NCBI RefSeq assembly: GCF_019924045.1
Contig: NZ_JAHXBN010000016.1
Span: forward strand, 1-64,000
Length of the DNA stretch: 64,000 nucleotides
From: Dyadobacter fermentans
GTDB taxonomy: Bacteria; Bacteroidota; Bacteroidia; Cytophagales; Spirosomataceae
Direction: 5' to 3'
Of this stretch, positions 51,840-61,271 are shown piece after piece. A program made the translations under genes and the position numbers. The notes beneath the pieces were generated by a model. It was not told the origin of the DNA. It ran no database searches and saw only the letters and a program-made list of their open reading frames with translations. Position 1 is the first letter of the stretch. The number at the start of each line of letters is the position of its first letter.

Positions 51840-53150
51840 ATGGCAAATGTAATATCGATTGTTGGTCGTCCGAACGTGGGCAAATCCACTTTGTTCAACC
51901 GCCTTACGGAGAGCCGGAAGGCCATTATGGACAACCAGAGCGGCGTAACCCGCGACAGGCACTACGGTTACGGCGAGTGGACCGACCAATATTTCACAGT
52001 AATTGATACAGGAGGTTATGTGGTAGGCTCGGAAGATATTTTCGAAGGCGCTATCCGCGACCAGGTGGAACTCGCGATCGAAGAATCGACGGTTGTTCTC
52101 TTTATGGTCGACACCATGACCGGCCTCACCGACCTCGATAAGGACTTCGCAAATGTGCTCCGCCGCTTTAATAAGCCGGTTTATCTCGTAGCCAATAAAG
52201 CCGAAACGACTGAGCGTTACCAATCAGCTGGTGAATTCTATGAACTAGGCTTAGGCGATGAAATTTTCGCGATTTCTGCACAAACCGGTTTCGGTACGGG
52301 TGAACTGCTTGATAAGGTAGTAACGCATTTCGAAACCGCAGGTATCGAAAACCCGGAAGAAGGCATTCCCCGCATTGCCATCATGGGGCGCCCGAATGTA
52401 GGTAAATCTTCGTTCCTGAACGTACTTACCGGTACCGACCGGAGTATCGTTACCGACATCGCAGGCACGACGCGCGACGCGATCCACACGCATTACAATG
52501 CATTCGGAATGAATTTCATCCTGACCGACACCGCCGGGATCCGAAGAAAATCACGTGTGAAGGAAGATATCGAATTCTATTCGACCCTTCGCTCGGTGAA
52601 AGCGATGGAGGAATCGGACGTTTGCATTGTCCTGCTCGATGCTACATTAGGACTGGAAGGCCAGGATTTGAACATCATCGGCCAGGCTGATAAGGCTAAG
52701 AAAGGCATTGTAATCATGGTCAACAAATGGGATTTGGTTGAAAAGGATTCCAAAACGGCCGATCAATACAAAAAAGCGCTCCTGGAAAGGTTGGCACCGA
52801 TGAACTACATGCCGATCATCTTTGCGTCGGTAGTTGAAAAACAGCGCATTCACCAGGTAATGGAGAAGGCAATGGAGGTTTATCAGAACAAAACCAAAAA
52901 AATCTCGACTTCGAAACTGAACGAGGTAATGCAGGCCGAGATCGAAAAATATCCGCCACCGGCACACCGCGGCAAGTATATCAATATCAAATACATGATC
53001 CAGCTGCCGACGCCGTCGCCGACATTCGTGTTTTTCAGCAGCCATCCAAAACACGTGAAGGAGCCGTATTTGCGCTACCTGGAAAACCGTTTGCGTGAAA
53101 ACTTCGACTTTTCCGGTGTACCGATCACCATATTCTTCCGCGAGAAATAG
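51840..53150 (+). CDS. der: GTPase Der (EngA)
   Basis: A 436-residue GTPase with two tandem G domains: GRPNVGKSTLFN in the first (about 8-19) and GRPNVGKSSFLN in the second (about 180-191), followed by the C-terminal KH-like domain. It acts in 50S subunit maturation. The ATG at 51840 (MANVISIVGRPN) is the standard start; an upstream frame adds an unconserved Cys-rich stretch containing the hairpin. A strong terminator follows. Confidence 0.97.
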   Translation: MANVISIVGRPNVGKSTLFNRLTESRKAIMDNQSGVTRDRHYGYGEWTDQYFTVIDTGGYVVGSEDIFEGAIRDQVELAIEESTVVLFMVDTMTGLTDLDKDFANVLRRFNKPVYLVANKAETTERYQSAGEFYELGLGDEIFAISAQTGFGTGELLDKVVTHFETAGIENPEEGIPRIAIMGRPNVGKSSFLNVLTGTDRSIVTDIAGTTRDAIHTHYNAFGMNFILTDTAGIRRKSRVKEDIEFYSTLRSVKAMEESDVCIVLLDATLGLEGQDLNIIGQADKAKKGIVIMVNKWDLVEKDSKTADQYKKALLERLAPMNYMPIIFASVVEKQRIHQVMEKAMEVYQNKTKKISTSKLNEVMQAEIEKYPPPAHRGKYINIKYMIQLPTPSPTFVFFSSHPKHVKEPYLRYLENRLRENFDFSGVPITIFFREK

Positions 53151-53173
53151 GAACTGAATAATATCAAAATGAG

Positions 53174-53208
53174 AGCGCCGGCGGGATTTTTTCCCGTCGG
53201 CGCTTTTG
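53174..53208 (+). terminator. der terminator
   Basis: GC-rich stem AGCGCCGGCGGG / CCCGTCGGCGCT (one G-T pair) with a 7-base loop and trailing TTTT. Confidence 0.88.
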
Positions 53209-53383
53209 CAATTTATCCGTAACCAGCTACTGTTCAGCCGGAAATTTCTACGGTTCGTCTTTTTTAGCAAATCTCGAGCAACCTTTTATATTACTTTTAC
53301 ATCTGTTATCCGGCCAGCCACGGTACCTTGAGAGCGTTCTGAAAGAATTTTCGAAAAAAATGTTAAAAACAAGGTACTATGTA

Positions 53384-53415
53384 TTGCAAGATACCTAATG
53401 AAACATATATATTTG
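53384..53415 (+). promoter_or_regulatory. Promoter of the small secreted protein
   Basis: TTG at 53384-53386, a 21-base spacer and TATATTTG at 53408-53415. Confidence 0.6.
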
Positions 53416-53471
53416 TAAGGTCAATTAGTTACACATAATTCCGCAGAATTCTTAACGATTGCATACAAGCC

Positions 53472-53861
53472 ATGAAAACACTCAGAATCTTAATATTACT
53501 TACAATCATCAGCCTGCAAGCCAGCGCAACAGGCTATGTACACAACATGTTTGTGGCGCACAGAAAGTTGCAATCAGGCAAGGAATGTGTAACTGAAAGA
53601 GCGATAGCAAGGAAGGCCAAGCCTGCTTTGAAAGCGAAAGCACCCGTACAGGTGAAGCACGCCGGAGTGATCAAAAACACCAGCGCGGGCGCACCGGCTT
53701 CTCAAATCATGACATTGAATGCCCGCATTCTGGAAGCAGGCCCCGCGGCATTATTTGAAAATGAATCCGAAGAAAGTGAAGGTGAATCGATGGTAAGCAA
53801 GCTGGTGGGCGCGGTGAGATGTGTAATCTACACCTTTATACCCAAGCTGGGCCATTCGTAA
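53472..53861 (+). CDS. Small secreted protein of unknown function, 129 aa
   Basis: A protein with a signal peptide (MKTLRILILLTIISLQASAT, cleavage probably after QASA) and a mature part of about 110 residues. The first half is rich in Lys and Ala (AIARKAKPALKAKAPVQVK), the middle has an acidic ENESEESEGES stretch, and the end is a hydrophobic VGAVRCVIYTFIPKLG. I recognise no domain. It has its own promoter and terminator, so it is expressed as a single gene. The final hydrophobic stretch might associate with a membrane; that is an inference. Confidence 0.65.
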   Translation: MKTLRILILLTIISLQASATGYVHNMFVAHRKLQSGKECVTERAIARKAKPALKAKAPVQVKHAGVIKNTSAGAPASQIMTLNARILEAGPAALFENESEESEGESMVSKLVGAVRCVIYTFIPKLGHS

Positions 53862-53877
53862 GCGATACTGTTATTTA

Positions 53878-53922
53878 AAAAGCAAAAAGCTGCGGGATCA
53901 ATTCCCGCAGCTTTTTGCTTTT
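53878..53922. terminator. Bidirectional terminator
   Basis: Long stem AAGCAAAAAGCTGCGGGA with its complement around TCAAT, flanked by A and T runs. It serves the secreted-protein gene (plus) and the convergent FAH-family gene (minus), overlapping the latter's stop. Confidence 0.88.
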
Positions 53923-54758
53923 TAGCCTACTGTATTGGTAAGTGTTCCAATCGGCTCGATGGTAATATGGATCACGTCGCCGGCCTGCAATGTGAAATCG
54001 GATGACGGCACGATGCCTGTTCCTGTCATGAGATAGGCGCCTTGCGGAAACGACATTTCGCGGTAAAGGAAATGCAGCAGCTCCTCGGGCTTGCGCTTCA
54101 TTTGGGATAATGTAACTTCTCCATTAAATACTTCTTCGCCCGCCCGGACGATCGAAAGGTCGATTACCGTGTCGGCGCCCAGCTTTTCTTTAAATACGTA
54201 AAGACAAGGGCCTAATGCTGCGCTGCCGGTGTAGGATTTGGCCTGAGGCAAATACAGCGGGTTTTCGCCTTCGATGCTTCGGGAACTCATATCATTGCCT
54301 ATCGTGTAACCCACCAATGCACCTTCGGAAGTAGCAAATAGGGTCAGTTCCGGCTCGGGAACGTCCCAGGTTGAATCTTTACGAATGCGTACGGTACCGT
54401 GGTGGCCTACTACCCGCCATGCGGTCGATTTGAAAAACAATTCGGGACGTTCGGCTTCATATACGCGGTCGTAGAAACTGCCGCCTCCTGCTTTTTCCGA
54501 CTCTTCCATCCGTGCCGTGCGGCTTTTGAAATACGTCACACCCGACGCCCACACTTCCTGACTGCCGATAGGGGCGAGTGCCTCGGGCATTGGGAAATCA
54601 TCGCTGAATGTCAGGGCGATAAGGCTTTGCGTCTGGCCTTCGAGCCATTCATACAGGTTATTCCTGTTCACCACAACGTCCCAGTCAGTTTCGTGGAGGC
54701 GGTAGAAAATGTCCTCGTTTTCAAGGAGGATGCCATTTTCGGTCTTATATAATTTCAT
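53922..54758 (-). CDS. Fumarylacetoacetate hydrolase-family protein
   Basis: A 278-residue member of the FAH superfamily, whose enzymes hydrolyse or decarboxylate beta-keto acids with a Mg/Mn site. Motifs include VWASGVTYFKSR, FFKSTAWRVVGHHGTVRI, the acidic WDVPEPELTLFA and IGNDMSSRSIEGENPLYLPQAK with the C-terminal MTGTGIVPSSDFTL. It is most like the 2-keto-3-deoxy acid dehydratase or ureidoglycolate-lyase-like group; the substrate cannot be fixed. It is the last gene of a minus-strand run that includes the toxin-antitoxin pair and uvrA, but 119 bases separate it from the toxin gene. Confidence 0.88.
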   Translation of the reverse strand: MKLYKTENGILLENEDIFYRLHETDWDVVVNRNNLYEWLEGQTQSLIALTFSDDFPMPEALAPIGSQEVWASGVTYFKSRTARMEESEKAGGGSFYDRVYEAERPELFFKSTAWRVVGHHGTVRIRKDSTWDVPEPELTLFATSEGALVGYTIGNDMSSRSIEGENPLYLPQAKSYTGSAALGPCLYVFKEKLGADTVIDLSIVRAGEEVFNGEVTLSQMKRKPEELLHFLYREMSFPQGAYLMTGTGIVPSSDFTLQAGDVIHITIEPIGTLTNTVG

Positions 54759-54877
54759 GAAATGCGGATTTTGGTTTTGCCTGAATAAGTAGCCCGCAGG
54801 GCGTCTTTACTGATGAATACGGACAGGAAAGTGTTTCAGGCCACTGAAATTTGCGGGAAAATGAAGTGCAGGAATGG

Positions 54878-55342
54878 CTAGCTGCGCCACAGGCGCCGGT
54901 CAATTGGAATGGGCTCCTGAGCCATAAGCTTGATATCCGAAAACAGCGAGTGTTCGGGATGAAGGATGACATTGAAAGAAAATGGCACAATCACCGACGG
55001 AATGCCGATGGCCAGTACGTCGGGTTCAATGAGCCAGTCTTTGAGCCAGAATTGCGTCCGGCCATAGGTTTTGTCCTGCCAGAAGTCGGGCAGGTCTTTT
55101 CGTGCGTAATGCCTGATGTCGTCGGGTATTTCGATAGACGAAAGCCAGTATTTGGGGAGATCCTCGTAGCGTACGCCGGGTGCATGTGCGAGAGTTTCAA
55201 CCAACCCCAGCTCGGGAGTGGATGTCGTATAAAGTACGCCAACACCTTTTGGGTTCCACCGTGCACCGAATAACCTGGCCCCTTCGGTTGAAAGCGCCTC
55301 ATGCCGGTATTTTTCACGTGTGATCCTGTATACCAATGGCAT
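54878..55342 (-). CDS. RES-domain toxin (NAD-degrading phosphorylase type)
   Basis: A 154-residue RES protein. Characterised RES toxins phosphorolyse NAD, halting growth. The family's Arg, Glu and Ser are visible in order: YRITREKYR with EGARLFGARWNPKG, TSTPELGLVETLAH and a later IPSVIVPFSFN. The length is normal. It lies 11 bases downstream of an Xre/MbcA-type antitoxin gene, the standard order antitoxin then toxin. The reading frame is intact, so the system is likely functional. Confidence 0.88.
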   Translation of the reverse strand: MPLVYRITREKYRHEALSTEGARLFGARWNPKGVGVLYTTSTPELGLVETLAHAPGVRYEDLPKYWLSSIEIPDDIRHYARKDLPDFWQDKTYGRTQFWLKDWLIEPDVLAIGIPSVIVPFSFNVILHPEHSLFSDIKLMAQEPIPIDRRLWRS

Positions 55343-55353
55343 AGGCGACGCGA

Positions 55354-55785
55354 TCAGGCGGGTAAACCATAATCGAGGCGGCCAAGCACATGATCCACCA
55401 GCCCGAAACCCGTAACGGTATCCATCATTTGCAATGGCGACTGCTCATTCAGCTCGACGATTGGCGTCCGCAGCCAATGCCTCACCACATGCTCCTTGCC
55501 TTCAAAGGTATCCAGCGCATGAATAAGCACATTCCGGAGGAGTAAAAGGCGCTCTGATGCATCGGTACCAAGCCGCTTTTCTCCTTGAATGCGATGCAAA
55601 TTACGCGGCGTCATACCTAATACATAAGCAATCTCATTGTCAGTCAGTCCCACAAGATCAGAAACTTCATCAGCAACGGAACGCAAAATTCCCTCCCGTG
55701 ACGTTTTCACCACTGCGTATTCAGAAGCGGGATGTCTGCCGTGGGGGACAAATTCTTCCTCAAAAAACCGAACGGGTGTTGACAT
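55354..55785 (-). CDS. Xre/MbcA/ParS-type antitoxin
   Basis: A 143-residue protein. The N-terminal half is an Xre-like helix-turn-helix (about 35-75, LTDNEIAYVLGMTPRNLHRI). The C-terminal half is the DUF2384 toxin-binding domain (about 85-143, DTFEGKEHVVRHWLRTPIVE and DTVTGFGLVDHVLGRLDYG). It neutralises the downstream RES toxin and should bind the perfect palindrome just upstream of its start to autorepress. It follows uvrA on the same strand, 51 bases after the uvrA stop, which may let uvrA transcription read into it. Confidence 0.88.
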   Translation of the reverse strand: MSTPVRFFEEEFVPHGRHPASEYAVVKTSREGILRSVADEVSDLVGLTDNEIAYVLGMTPRNLHRIQGEKRLGTDASERLLLLRNVLIHALDTFEGKEHVVRHWLRTPIVELNEQSPLQMMDTVTGFGLVDHVLGRLDYGLPA

Positions 55786-55797
55786 AACAATTTCAAG

Positions 55798-55831
55798 TGA
55801 AGTATGTCACTAAGTTAAGTGACATACTTCA
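55798..55831. promoter_or_regulatory. Operator palindrome of the RES/Xre toxin-antitoxin
   Basis: A perfect inverted repeat: TGAAGTATGTCACT at 55798-55811 and its exact complement at 55818-55831, with a 6-base spacer. It ends 12 bases upstream of the antitoxin ATG and fits in the gap to uvrA. It lacks a T run, so an operator is more likely than a terminator. Confidence 0.7.
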
Positions 55832-55836
55832 AATTG

Positions 55837-58734
55837 TCAAATCTTTTCCTTCAAAAACTCCGCAGTGTAATTCCCTTCAAGCTTCACCATTTCCTCGGGT
55901 GTGCCGGTGAAGGTGAGCTGGCCACCGTTTTCGCCGCCTTCGGGGCCGAGGTCGATGATCCAGTCGGCGCTTTTGATGACTTCCATGTTGTGTTCGATGA
56001 TGATCACACTGTCGCCTTGCTCTACCAGCGCATTAATGGCTTTGAGCAGCTTTTTAATGTCGTGGAAATGCAAACCGGTAGTTGGTTCGTCGAAAATGAA
56101 GAGCGTTTTGCCTTTGTTGGAAGAGCCTTTGCCGAGGAATGAGGCGAGTTTCACACGTTGCGCTTCCCCGCCCGACAATGTATTGGAAGATTGTCCAAGC
56201 CCTACATAACCAAGCCCTACTTCCTGCAATGGCAGTAATTTGTCAGCCAGTTTCGGTTCCGACTCCCTGAAAAATTCGATGGCTTCATCCACGGTCATGT
56301 CCAGGATTTCGGCAACATCTTTGTCCTGGTATTTCACTTCCTGCACTTCCTGCTTGAAACGCTTGCCGTTACAGCCCTCGCAAGTGAGGTAAATATCGGC
56401 CATAAACTGCATTTCGATCTTCACCTGGCCTTCACCCTGGCAAATCTCGCAGCGGCCGCCGTCGACATTAAAGGAAAAATGCGAAGGTTTGTAGCCCCGT
56501 GCTTTCGAAAGCGGTTGTTCCGACATCATCTGCCGGATATAGTCGTATGCTTTAATATAGGTAACCGGGTTCGAGCGAGACGATTTTCCGATCGGGTTCT
56601 GATCGATCATTTCAACGGCCTCGATACGGTCGACGCTGCCCGTGAGCTCGTCGAAACGCCCTACATCCTCGCTGAACTCGCCTTTGAGGCGCATTAATGC
56701 GGGGTAGAGTATCTTCCGGATCAATGTAGATTTCCCCGAGCCACTCACGCCGGTTACGACGGTAAGGTTATTCAAAGGGATTCTGACATCTAGCTCTTTC
56801 AAATTATTCTCCCGCGCCCCTTTTATTTCGAGGAAATGCAACGATTTCCTGCGAACCGAAGGCACCGGAATAGAATCATTTCCCAACAAGAAATCCAAAG
56901 TATGCGACTGCACATTGCCTTCGACAACTTCCTGACCATTCCTGACCTCATGACTACCAATGACTGCATGACTATGAACTTTCAATGCCTCAATATCACG
57001 CTGATTACCCTGGAAAACCACATGGCCGCCACCGGTCCCGGCTTCCGGACCAATGTCGATGATCTGGTCGGCGGCGTGCATTACTTCTTCCTCGTGTTCC
57101 ACCACAATCACCGTATTGCCCAGATCACGGAGCGATTCAAGTACGCCTACGAGCCGCTGCGTGTCGCGTGGGTGCAGGCCGATGCTCGGTTCGTCGAGAA
57201 TGTACATCGAGCCCACCAATGCACTTCCCAATGAAGTAGCCAGTTTAATGCGTTGGAATTCCCCGCCGGATAATGTGCTCGTAAGCCGGTTCAGTGTGAG
57301 ATAGCCGAGCCCGACCCGGTTCATATAATCCAATCGGGACTCGATTTCCGTCAGGACGCGGCGGGCGATCTGCCGGTCGTGATCGCTGAGTTCGAGCTGT
57401 TTGAAAAACGTCGAAACGTCCTGGATCGGCATCAGTACCAGGTCGGTAATGGATTTGCCGCCGATTTTGACATACGATGCATCCTTTCGCAAGCGCGAGC
57501 CCCGGCAATCGGGGCAGGTTGTGCGGCCGCGGAAGCGCGAGAGCATGACGCGGTATTGGATTTTATGGGTCTGGGATTCGAGTTCTGCAATGAAATCGTT
57601 GATTCCTTGGAAATATTGGTTACCGGTCCAGAGCAGCTCTTTTTGAGCAGGCGTGAGGTCTTTGTAAGGCCTGTGGATCGGGAAATCGAATTTTACACCG
57701 TTGCGGACGAGTGGAGTCAGCCATTCGCCCATTTTTTCAGTACGCCAGGGCGCGATGGCGCCGTCGTACACTGAAAGGTTTTTGTCGGGAATGACCAGGT
57801 CGGGGTCAATACCCAGTATTTTCCCAAAACCTTCACACCTTTTACAAGCACCGTAAGGGTTGTTAAAGCTGAAAAGATTGACGGTCGGCTCTTCGAAGGT
57901 GATCCCGTCGAGCTCGAATTTATCAGAGAAAACTCTCTTTTCACCCCCCACAATGTGCACTGTACACGTGCCTTCTCCTTCGAAAAATGCGGTTTGTACG
58001 GAGTCCGAAAGGCGGTATTGTGTATCCTCGTCGTCATGCCGGATCGCAGCACGGTCGATGAGAATGGAAACCTGGTTACCGGCTTGCGGGAAATGGTCTG
58101 GCTTTTCCAGAATATCTTCGATGGAAACCACCTCCTCGTTCAGCACAATGCGGTTATAACCTTTGGAAAGGAGAATGGTAAGTTCTTCGATTTGCGAGCG
58201 ACCGTCGCGGATAAGCAGCGGCGCAAGGATCATCACGCGCGTGCCCTCGTCGTGCGCGAGCATATAGTTCACAACATCCGTTACGGAGTCTTTTCTGACG
58301 ATTTCACCCGAAACAGGCGAATAGGTGTGCCCGATTCTCGCGAAAAGTAATTTTAGATAATCATAAATTTCCGTGGAAGTACCCACAGTCGACCGCGGAT
58401 TACGGGTATTTACTTTTTGCTCAATGGCAATAGCGGGTGAAATGCCCTTAATGTATTCGACTTCCGGCTTTTCCATCCTGCCGAGGAACTGCCGCGCATA
58501 GCTGCTTAGGCTCTCCACGTACATCCGCTGGCCTTCCGCAAAAAGCGTATCGAATGCCAGCGACGATTTCCCGGAGCCGGAAAGCCCGGTAATGACGACT
58601 AGTTTATTGCGCGGGATCGCCACATCCACATTTTTCAGATTGTTTACACGGGCACCTTTGATGAGAATGTATTGTCTCGGATCCAGTTCATCGAACTGGT
58701 CGGCCTCGATCCGGGGCACAGCTAGTTGCATCAT
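55837..58734 (-). CDS. uvrA: Excinuclease ABC subunit A with repeat-encoded insertion
   Basis: The damage-recognition ATPase of nucleotide excision repair. The 965-residue protein has two ABC modules: the first P-loop is [17 protein letters not shown] and the signature [12 protein letters not shown]; the second P-loop is [16 protein letters not shown] with [12 protein letters not shown]. The zinc module [16 protein letters not shown] and [10 protein letters not shown] is in the C-terminal half. In the linker between the modules, residues about 584-605 ([20 protein letters not shown]) are encoded by a GTCA array and extend a segment that is much shorter in the family. Sits downstream of the cysteine hydrolase and upstream of the toxin-antitoxin pair. 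Confidence 0.97.
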   Translation of the reverse strand: MMQLAVPRIEADQFDELDPRQYILIKGARVNNLKNVDVAIPRNKLVVITGLSGSGKSSLAFDTLFAEGQRMYVESLSSYARQFLGRMEKPEVEYIKGISPAIAIEQKVNTRNPRSTVGTSTEIYDYLKLLFARIGHTYSPVSGEIVRKDSVTDVVNYMLAHDEGTRVMILAPLLIRDGRSQIEELTILLSKGYNRIVLNEEVVSIEDILEKPDHFPQAGNQVSILIDRAAIRHDDEDTQYRLSDSVQTAFFEGEGTCTVHIVGGEKRVFSDKFELDGITFEEPTVNLFSFNNPYGACKRCEGFGKILGIDPDLVIPDKNLSVYDGAIAPWRTEKMGEWLTPLVRNGVKFDFPIHRPYKDLTPAQKELLWTGNQYFQGINDFIAELESQTHKIQYRVMLSRFRGRTTCPDCRGSRLRKDASYVKIGGKSITDLVLMPIQDVSTFFKQLELSDHDRQIARRVLTEIESRLDYMNRVGLGYLTLNRLTSTLSGGEFQRIKLATSLGSALVGSMYILDEPSIGLHPRDTQRLVGVLESLRDLGNTVIVVEHEEEVMHAADQIIDIGPEAGTGGGHVVFQGNQRDIEALKVHSHAVIGSHEVRNGQEVVEGNVQSHTLDFLLGNDSIPVPSVRRKSLHFLEIKGARENNLKELDVRIPLNNLTVVTGVSGSGKSTLIRKILYPALMRLKGEFSEDVGRFDELTGSVDRIEAVEMIDQNPIGKSSRSNPVTYIKAYDYIRQMMSEQPLSKARGYKPSHFSFNVDGGRCEICQGEGQVKIEMQFMADIYLTCEGCNGKRFKQEVQEVKYQDKDVAEILDMTVDEAIEFFRESEPKLADKLLPLQEVGLGYVGLGQSSNTLSGGEAQRVKLASFLGKGSSNKGKTLFIFDEPTTGLHFHDIKKLLKAINALVEQGDSVIIIEHNMEVIKSADWIIDLGPEGGENGGQLTFTGTPEEMVKLEGNYTAEFLKEKI
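56921..56979. repeat. GTCA array inside uvrA (locus C)
   Basis: On the plus strand TGAC occurs at 56933, 56943, 56951, 56961 and 56969, with a decayed CGAC at 56922 and TGAAC at 56975. Spacings are 11, 10, 8, 10 and 8, less regular than the other loci but with the same words (TGACTACCAA, TGACCATTCC). The frame stays open, so the array is translated within uvrA. Confidence 0.75.
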
Positions 58735-58808
58735 AGCGGGGTTATCGATGGATTATGATATTAGTTTGAATGATGATGTGATACTATTATAACCAAAAGC
58801 CGCGGCAT

Positions 58809-59603
58809 TTAGTTTTCTTTAAAAACCTGGTTCGCTTTCGCAAATTTCATGCCGTTTTGGGCGGCTTCTTCAAATATCGGATCGGCGAAATGGCCGAAGT
58901 TGGGAACGTCGGACATGCAATCGGTCAGGGCAACGACCTTGGCGGCCAGCGCAGGAGCATATTTCACGATTTGCCGGATGCTCGTCGCAACACAATGTGA
59001 CCGCGCCTCGCCTGCCACCAACACCTGGTCGAAGGTATCCAGCTCTGCCAGAAAACGTTCGTCCAGTTCGGTTTCCGGGGCATTGGCAACCGGTACCTGG
59101 GCTTTGAAAACCCCGAAATGCTCGGTGAGCGGATTAATGCCTTTCGAAACGGTGCGATAGTCGCGGCGGGAGCGGTGCGTCCATGCAAGTACGGCGCGCA
59201 TGAGCGTATCGTCGATGGCGGCACCTTTGGAGCCGATCAGGCAATGCTCCGGCCAGATGAAATGCTGGAATTCACCTTCTGTTTCGAGCGTTTGCAGATA
59301 TTCCAATACATATTCGGGCTGGTAACGCGGTACCCATTTGCCAGCCTTCACCGATTGCACCGATATCAAGGTGAACGGCGCGACCGTATTGCCGTTCTGA
59401 TCTTCCCAGAAAAGCGGGTGTGCAATATCGAGCACCTTGTGGGTATCGAGCGTCAGGAATATCGCGTCGATTTTGTCGCCTTCGAGTGCAATCAGGTTAG
59501 CGATGCGCTCCACGTCTTTTTCGGCCCCGGGCACATACAGGGTGCCGTTAGGGTCGCAGAAATCGTATTGAGCGTCGATGATCAGCAATGCGGTCTTTTT
59601 CAT
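58809..59603 (-). CDS. Isochorismatase/nicotinamidase-family cysteine hydrolase
   Basis: A 264-residue hydrolase with the family triad Asp10 (LLIIDAQYDF), Lys154 (TVSKGINPLTEHFG) and Cys204 (AGEARSHCVATSI). It is longer than nicotinamidase and carries an extra stretch of about 30 residues before the Lys motif. Metal-ligand residues of true nicotinamidases are partly visible (TLDTH). Nicotinamide is a plausible but unproven substrate. Starts at ATG 59603, seven bases after the stop of the upstream gene, so the two are cotranscribed. The next gene is uvrA. Confidence 0.88.
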   Translation of the reverse strand: MKKTALLIIDAQYDFCDPNGTLYVPGAEKDVERIANLIALEGDKIDAIFLTLDTHKVLDIAHPLFWEDQNGNTVAPFTLISVQSVKAGKWVPRYQPEYVLEYLQTLETEGEFQHFIWPEHCLIGSKGAAIDDTLMRAVLAWTHRSRRDYRTVSKGINPLTEHFGVFKAQVPVANAPETELDERFLAELDTFDQVLVAGEARSHCVATSIRQIVKYAPALAAKVVALTDCMSDVPNFGHFADPIFEEAAQNGMKFAKANQVFKEN

Positions 59604-59610
59604 GGTGTGT

Positions 59611-60162
59611 TTAAAATTCGAGTTCATGTGGCAGCTCCATTTGCCGCGCGTACATTTTGGAACAGAGGCTGAAAACCAGTTGCAGCATCCGGTTAGCGTC
59701 TTTGATATAATCGGTCCGGTAGTCCTCGTCGAGCTTGCTCAGTCCGTTGAGGATTACCTGGGCTTTTTTGGCAATGTACAATGCACAGGTATCGGCGCGG
59801 GACGAATAAGTCCGCAGAATATCCGAATAACTTTCCAGGAAGGTGTTGAGCAGGAAAAGGTTGAGCTCGATGCCCCCGATCTTGTCTTTCGTAACCTTCA
59901 CATGGTAGGCAATGTCCGCGCTGAGGCTGCGCATATCCATCAGCACCCAGCCGGGCGTGTTCTGGTTGAATTTCGATGTCCGCACAATCCGGCCCATGAG
60001 CTCTTCCCGCCGCTCGGGAATGGTAGAACTATCTTCGATGAGCTCGAAATGCAGCCGGTCGCTCAGGGTTTTGTCTTTCGTGATCAGTCTCAGGAGTAGT
60101 TTATCCTTTTCTTTGGCAGGCATTTGGATAATCGCCTTTTTGAGCTGTTCTGGTAACGCCAT
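59611..60162 (-). CDS. Conserved hypothetical protein, 183 aa
   Basis: A soluble, mostly helical protein starting MALPEQLKKAIIQMPAKEKDKLLLR (ATG 60162 chosen; a longer frame adds a basic stretch). It has DMRSLSADIAYHVKVTKDKIGGIELNL and then a helix with SYSDILRTYSSRADTCALYIAKKAQVI. It resembles nothing I can name with confidence. It precedes the cysteine hydrolase with a 7-base gap, so a linked role is possible. It diverges from a glycosyltransferase gene. Confidence 0.75.
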   Translation of the reverse strand: MALPEQLKKAIIQMPAKEKDKLLLRLITKDKTLSDRLHFELIEDSSTIPERREELMGRIVRTSKFNQNTPGWVLMDMRSLSADIAYHVKVTKDKIGGIELNLFLLNTFLESYSDILRTYSSRADTCALYIAKKAQVILNGLSKLDEDYRTDYIKDANRMLQLVFSLCSKMYARQMELPHELEF

Positions 60163-60272
60163 TCGGGTGCTTTTAATAACTTTTCGTTTAATTCCCGGCA
60201 CAACCACGTAACTTTGTGGCTCAAAAACGGGCCGGGAAGCTTTTACAAAAATATAAAATACAGATACACATT

Positions 60273-61250
60273 ATGATTTCAGTAGCTATGTGTACTTACA
60301 ACGGGGCAAAGTTCCTGCCCGAACAGTTGAAGAGCATTGCTGATCAGACGGTTTCGGTGGACGAATTGGTTGTTTGCGACGACAGATCGAAGGACGACAC
60401 AATTGAAATCATAAAATCTTTCGCTGCTACCAGCAAATTTCCCGTACGCATCCATGTGAACGAGCAGAATCTCGGCTCGACCAGGAATTTCGAGAAATGT
60501 CTTTCCCTGTGCCATGGGGATGTGATCTTTCTCTCCGATCAGGACGACCGCTGGCGAAAAGACAAAGTGCAAAAACAACTCGCTTTTCTGAATGCGCATC
60601 CAAACCTGGACGCTGTTTTCAGCGATGCTGACAAGATCGACGACGACTCGCAACCGACCGGAGGGACTATCTGGGAGGAGATCGAGTTCAATCACGCGCG
60701 GCAGCAGCTCTGGCATAGCGGCAAATCACACGAGATTCTTTTCAATGGTTTTGTGGTAACCGGTGCCACACTGGCGATCCGGAAATCCGCCCTCGAACGG
60801 CTGATGCCGTTTCCTACCCATGTCCAGGACCTGATCCATGACGCGTGGATAGCCATGGTGCTGAGCCTCGAAGGTAAGATCGAATTCATAGCGGAACCGC
60901 TGATTTCCTACCGCATTCATTCCAGCCAGCAGGTTGGGTTTGGTAATAAGGTGGAGAAAGTGCAGCTGGCCGATCGTTTCAAACGTGACCGGAGGTTGAA
61001 GTTGATCCCGCTGGAAGAAAAGGCCAACAAGTTGCACGAGCTGTATTTGCTTCTACGTGCGCTTCCGTTCGTGCCGCGTGAGAAGCTGCTCAAATTGTAT
61101 CTTTCACAAAAGCATTTTTACACCCGTGCCGGGCTGCCGGAAAGCCGTTTCAAACGACTTACCCCGGTGTTGGGTCAGCTGTTGCGCGGCTATTACCGGT
61201 TTAGCAGCAAAGACTGGTGGTTGCCGGCGGTAGGGGATTTATTGGAGTAA
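60273..61250 (+). CDS. Glycosyltransferase family 2, rhamnosyltransferase-like
   Basis: A 325-residue GT-A enzyme beginning MISVAMCTYNGAKFLPEQLKSI, with VVCDDRSKDDTIEII, the donor/metal motif FLSDQDDRWRKDKV and a VTGATLAIRKSAL stretch, the same plan as bacterial rhamnosyltransferases and related O-antigen enzymes. No membrane segment. Start at ATG 60273 gives the conserved N-terminus; the upstream frame has no homology. It is followed 21 bases later by a DUF5672 gene, so the pair may build or decorate a surface glycan. Confidence 0.9.
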   Translation: MISVAMCTYNGAKFLPEQLKSIADQTVSVDELVVCDDRSKDDTIEIIKSFAATSKFPVRIHVNEQNLGSTRNFEKCLSLCHGDVIFLSDQDDRWRKDKVQKQLAFLNAHPNLDAVFSDADKIDDDSQPTGGTIWEEIEFNHARQQLWHSGKSHEILFNGFVVTGATLAIRKSALERLMPFPTHVQDLIHDAWIAMVLSLEGKIEFIAEPLISYRIHSSQQVGFGNKVEKVQLADRFKRDRRLKLIPLEEKANKLHELYLLLRALPFVPREKLLKLYLSQKHFYTRAGLPESRFKRLTPVLGQLLRGYYRFSSKDWWLPAVGDLLE

Positions 61251-61271
61251 AGAACTGGATGATTATTGAAA

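Larger units (their letters stand above)
53151..53471. promoter_or_regulatory. Spacer with terminator and promoter
   Basis: Just over 320 bases between der and the next gene. It holds the der terminator (53174-53208), then about 170 AT-rich bases in which I see nothing, and a promoter at 53384-53415 with a leader of roughly 50 bases to the ATG at 53472. Confidence 0.55.
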
